Shown here in pieces: positions 12,819 to 15,311 of a stretch of 15,311 nucleotides of DNA. The notes below the pieces were generated by a model. The model saw only the letters and a program-made list of their open reading frames with translations. It was not told the DNA's origin and did no database searches. The first letter of the stretch is position 1; each line of letters begins with the position of its first letter. The stretch comes from CAZTZY01 sp964617765 (GTDB taxonomy: Bacteria > Pseudomonadota > Gammaproteobacteria > Pseudomonadales > DT-91). A program made the translations under genes and the position numbers. The DNA is taken from the NCBI GenBank assembly GCA_964617765.1, contig CAZTZY010000071.1:1-15311 (forward strand), in the 5' to 3' direction.

Positions 12819-15311
12819 ATGAAAACCGGTCTTTTATTGGTTGAAACGTTTGTTGATGGTCGCCAAAGTCTACAGGTTATTACTTCCGGTATTGCCATCA
12901 AGGCGCAGCCACAGGCTTCCTATGCCATCATTGATCCACAAACCCGCAAACCCCCTGCAGACTTGCAAATCGAGCGCCACGGTGATGACCTGCAAATTAG
13001 GATCGGTGATGAGCTGGTAGTGCAACTGGACGGTTTTTATAGCGATACTGTCGCTGCAAAATACATCAGTGCTGGCGAAGAAGTCATTATCACCGATGAA
13101 GTATTGATTACTGCCACAGAATCCGGCGAGTCTGGAATGTCCAGTGGCGATAAAATGCCGGCATATTACGAAACAACGGTTGCCATGGGTATGTATGGAT
13201 TAACCACTATTGGTGTCTATGAAAATAGTCGAAACGATACCCAGAAGACTACAGGTACTTTCCCGCCATTGACAAAAATCAGTGGCATAGAGATTTTTAC
13301 AGATTCCGGTATTTCTGATTCGGATTTCATTACTAACACGGCAGCTCAAATCATTACCGGCACCCTCAGCAAAGAATTACAAGCAGGGGAAATACTTTAC
13401 GGTTCAATCGATGGCGGCACTGCGTGGATAGATATTACCAGCAAGGTGACTGGTACATCGTTTAGCTGGGATACAGCGACGTTATCCGGCAGCAGTTCAA
13501 TCATGATCAAGGTCACTGACGAAGATGAAAGGGATGGGGCTATAGCATCGCAAGTTTATGTGTTGGATACTTTATCGCCCACAGTCACAATCAATGCTAT
13601 TGATATTTCTGTGGATACCGGTGTGTCCGATACCGACTTCAATACAACCACAGCGGATCAAACGATTACCGCTACTTTGAGTACAACGTTAGTCTCGGGT
13701 GAAATACTGTATGGTTCGATTGATGGTGGTGCTACCTGGGTTGACATTACCAGCAAGGCCAGTGGTACAGCAATCAGTTGGGATGGCGTAACCTTTACAA
13801 CCAGCAGTGCAATCTGGCTGAAAGTGACTGATACTGCAGGCAATGACGGTGTTGTTACTGTACAAGGGTATGTACTTGATAACAGTGCGCCATCAACTAT
13901 TATCAATTCAATCGATATTTCTGCAGATACCGGCTTTTCAGCAGCGGATTTTATCACTAACACAACTGTCCAAACCATTACCGGTACTTTGAGTGCTTCA
14001 TTGGTGGTGGGTGAGTTACTTTACGGCTCAGTGGATAATGGTGTTACCTGGGTTGATATCACCGGTAAGGTCACAGGCGCAGCAATCAGTTGGGATGGCG
14101 CTACACTGTCGGGCAGTAGTACGATCTTGATGAAAGTGACAGATGCTTCGGGTAATGAAGGTAGCGTTGCATCGCAATCCTATGTGGTCGATACCCTTGC
14201 TCCGGCGACGACTATCAGTGCGATTGATATTTCGGCAGATAGTGGCATTTCAGATACTGATTTCAATACACTCACTGCTTCGCAAACCATTACTGCTACC
14301 TTGAGTGCGGCGTTAGTTGCCGGTGAAGTACTCTATGGTTCGGTGGATGCTGGCAGTACCTGGATTGATATTACCAGCAAGGCCAGTGGTACCGCGATCA
14401 GCTGGAATACCGCCACATTATCGGGTAGCAGTTCTATTCAGCTCAAAGTGTCCGATACAGCAGGTAATGATGGCGCTGTGGCATCACAAGCCTATGTACT
14501 CGATACAACAGCGCCCACTACCACTATCAGTGCTATTGATATTTCTGCCGATACGGGTACATCAGCGTCAGATTTCCTGACCAAAACTGCACCACAAACG
14601 ATAACCGGTACCTTGAGTACGGCGTTAGTGGCCGGCGAGATACTTTACGGTTCTGTTGACGGTGGCACCTGGACAGATATCACCAGCAAGGCGACTGGTA
14701 CAGCGATTAGCTGGGATGGGGCTTCTCTTTCGGGAATTAATTCTATCCAGATTAAAATTACTGATGCAGCGGGTAATAATGGTGCCATCGCCTCACAAGC
14801 CTATGAGGTGGATACATTAGCACCATTAAGAACTATTAGCGGTATTGATATTTCTGCCGATACCGGAACATCAGCATCGGATTTTACGACGAAAACCGCG
14901 GCACAAACCATTACGGCTACCCTGAGTGCTGCATTGGATACAGGTGAAGTGCTTTATGGTTCTGTCGATGGTGGCAGTTCGTGGATAGATATTACCAGCA
15001 AGGCTACCGGTGCAGCGATTAGCTGGGATGGTGCTACTTTGTCGGGCAGTAGTTCTATAAAAATGAAAGTGACCGATGCGGCAGGTAATGATGGAGTTGT
15101 GGCGACACAAAATTATGTACTCGATACAACAGCACCAACGACCACCATCAGTGCCATTGATATTTCAGCAGATAGCGGAACATCAGCCTCGGATTTTAAT
15201 ACAAAAACAGCAGCCCAAACTATCACTGGCACTTTGAGTGCTTCGTTAGTGGCGGGTGAAATACTTTATGGTTCAGTGGATGGGGGCGGTAACCGGGTAG
15301 CGATTAACAGC
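12819..15311 (+). CDS. Giant repetitive adhesin, BapA-prefix-like N-terminus with Ig-like repeats (3' end outside window)
   Basis: The frame is open from ATG 12819 to the last base, 831 codons without a stop, so the gene is partial. GGAG (12806-12809) lies nine bases upstream. The first 153 residues form a head: DLQIERHGDDLQIRIGDELVVQLDGFYS (49-75) resembles the prefix domain of BapA-type biofilm adhesins, followed by a G-, S- and Y-containing linker. From residue 154 come 104-residue repeats, each with SAIDISADTG, GTLSA-LVAGE-LYGSVDGG-TW-DITSK, SWDGATLSGSSSI and a closing KVTDAAGNDG..Y-LDTTAP, the pattern of bacterial Ig-like extracellular domains. There is no N-terminal signal peptide, so export by a type I system through a C-terminal signal is likely (inference). 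It should act at the cell surface in attachment or biofilm. The secretion genes would lie beyond the window. Confidence 0.88.
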   Translation, partial: MKTGLLLVETFVDGRQSLQVITSGIAIKAQPQASYAIIDPQTRKPPADLQIERHGDDLQIRIGDELVVQLDGFYSDTVAAKYISAGEEVIITDEVLITATESGESGMSSGDKMPAYYETTVAMGMYGLTTIGVYENSRNDTQKTTGTFPPLTKISGIEIFTDSGISDSDFITNTAAQIITGTLSKELQAGEILYGSIDGGTAWIDITSKVTGTSFSWDTATLSGSSSIMIKVTDEDERDGAIASQVYVLDTLSPTVTINAIDISVDTGVSDTDFNTTTADQTITATLSTTLVSGEILYGSIDGGATWVDITSKASGTAISWDGVTFTTSSAIWLKVTDTAGNDGVVTVQGYVLDNSAPSTIINSIDISADTGFSAADFITNTTVQTITGTLSASLVVGELLYGSVDNGVTWVDITGKVTGAAISWDGATLSGSSTILMKVTDASGNEGSVASQSYVVDTLAPATTISAIDISADSGISDTDFNTLTASQTITATLSAALVAGEVLYGSVDAGSTWIDITSKASGTAISWNTATLSGSSSIQLKVSDTAGNDGAVASQAYVLDTTAPTTTISAIDISADTGTSASDFLTKTAPQTITGTLSTALVAGEILYGSVDGGTWTDITSKATGTAISWDGASLSGINSIQIKITDAAGNNGAIASQAYEVDTLAPLRTISGIDISADTGTSASDFTTKTAAQTITATLSAALDTGEVLYGSVDGGSSWIDITSKATGAAISWDGATLSGSSSIKMKVTDAAGNDGVVATQNYVLDTTAPTTTISAIDISADSGTSASDFNTKTAAQTITGTLSASLVAGEILYGSVDGGGNRVAINS
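13278..15311 (+). repeat. Tandem 312-bp coding repeats of the adhesin (six full, one partial)
   Basis: Units start at 13278, 13590, 13902, 14214, 14526, 14835 and 15147. Five spacings are exactly 312 bases (104 codons); the fifth unit is 309 because one codon is missing in the DGG-TW loop. The later units are very similar at the DNA level, while the first is the most diverged (DEDERDG in place of the usual DAAGNDG). The seventh unit is cut by the window edge. Confidence 0.95.

Noticed and set aside
12819..13277. LapA-type N-terminal retention module with a LapG cleavage site
   Set aside because: No [T/A/P]-A-A-G site is present in the head (only VAAK near residue 78), and the head resembles the BapA prefix rather than the LapA start.
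13658..15110. Minus-strand and alternate-frame open frames within the adhesin repeats (13658-13978, 14317-14580, 14871-15110)
   Set aside because: They fall in the repeats of the long adhesin frame and arise from its biased codons.
13278..15311. CRISPR array or mobile-element repeats
   Set aside because: The repeats are 312 bases, tandem without spacers, and multiples of three within one continuous reading frame, so they are protein domains.

Overview
The window looks like a chromosomal segment of a gammaproteobacterium with moderate-to-low GC. Three things point there: the block 4.5S RNA - dnaX - ybaB - recR - rnd - ycgL - ycgN, an E. coli-like CmoM, and YehS, MipA and NorM-type proteins. 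The gene content fits a Pseudomonas/Cellvibrio-like lineage, but that placement is inference. No phage, transposon, CRISPR or tRNA was seen.

Layout. (1) 1-2040, plus strand: a compact three-gene unit of an unrecognised membrane protein built from two similar halves, a gamma-glutamylcyclotransferase-like protein, and CmoM, followed by a hairpin. (2) 2122-5949, plus strand: a methyl-accepting-chemotaxis-like protein with a membrane-embedded N-terminus behind a good sigma70-type promoter, then a MipA/OmpV outer-membrane protein and a MATE exporter. (3) 5971-7045: a YehS/DUF1456 gene, converging without any gap on a minus-strand pair (a small protein possibly related to DUF3703, and a DUF1244 protein). 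(4) 7277-12592, plus strand: the 4.5S SRP RNA with a stable-RNA-like promoter, then a tight seven-gene run of dnaX, ybaB, recR, rnd, ycgL, ycgN and a small membrane protein, serving DNA replication, recombination and RNA processing. dnaX carries a complete programmed -1 frameshift site that should yield a gamma-like short form. (5) 12819-15311: the 5' part of a giant repetitive adhesin, with a BapA-prefix-like N-terminus, no signal peptide, and six full plus one partial 104-residue Ig-like repeats. It is open to the window edge.

The most useful points for a second look are the dnaX recoding site, the near-identical 312-bp adhesin repeats with an anomalous last ~27 bases that look like a degraded assembly end, the gap-free 142-residue internal duplication in the first membrane protein, and the unusual receptor. 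I did not find a convincing wholly new multi-gene system.
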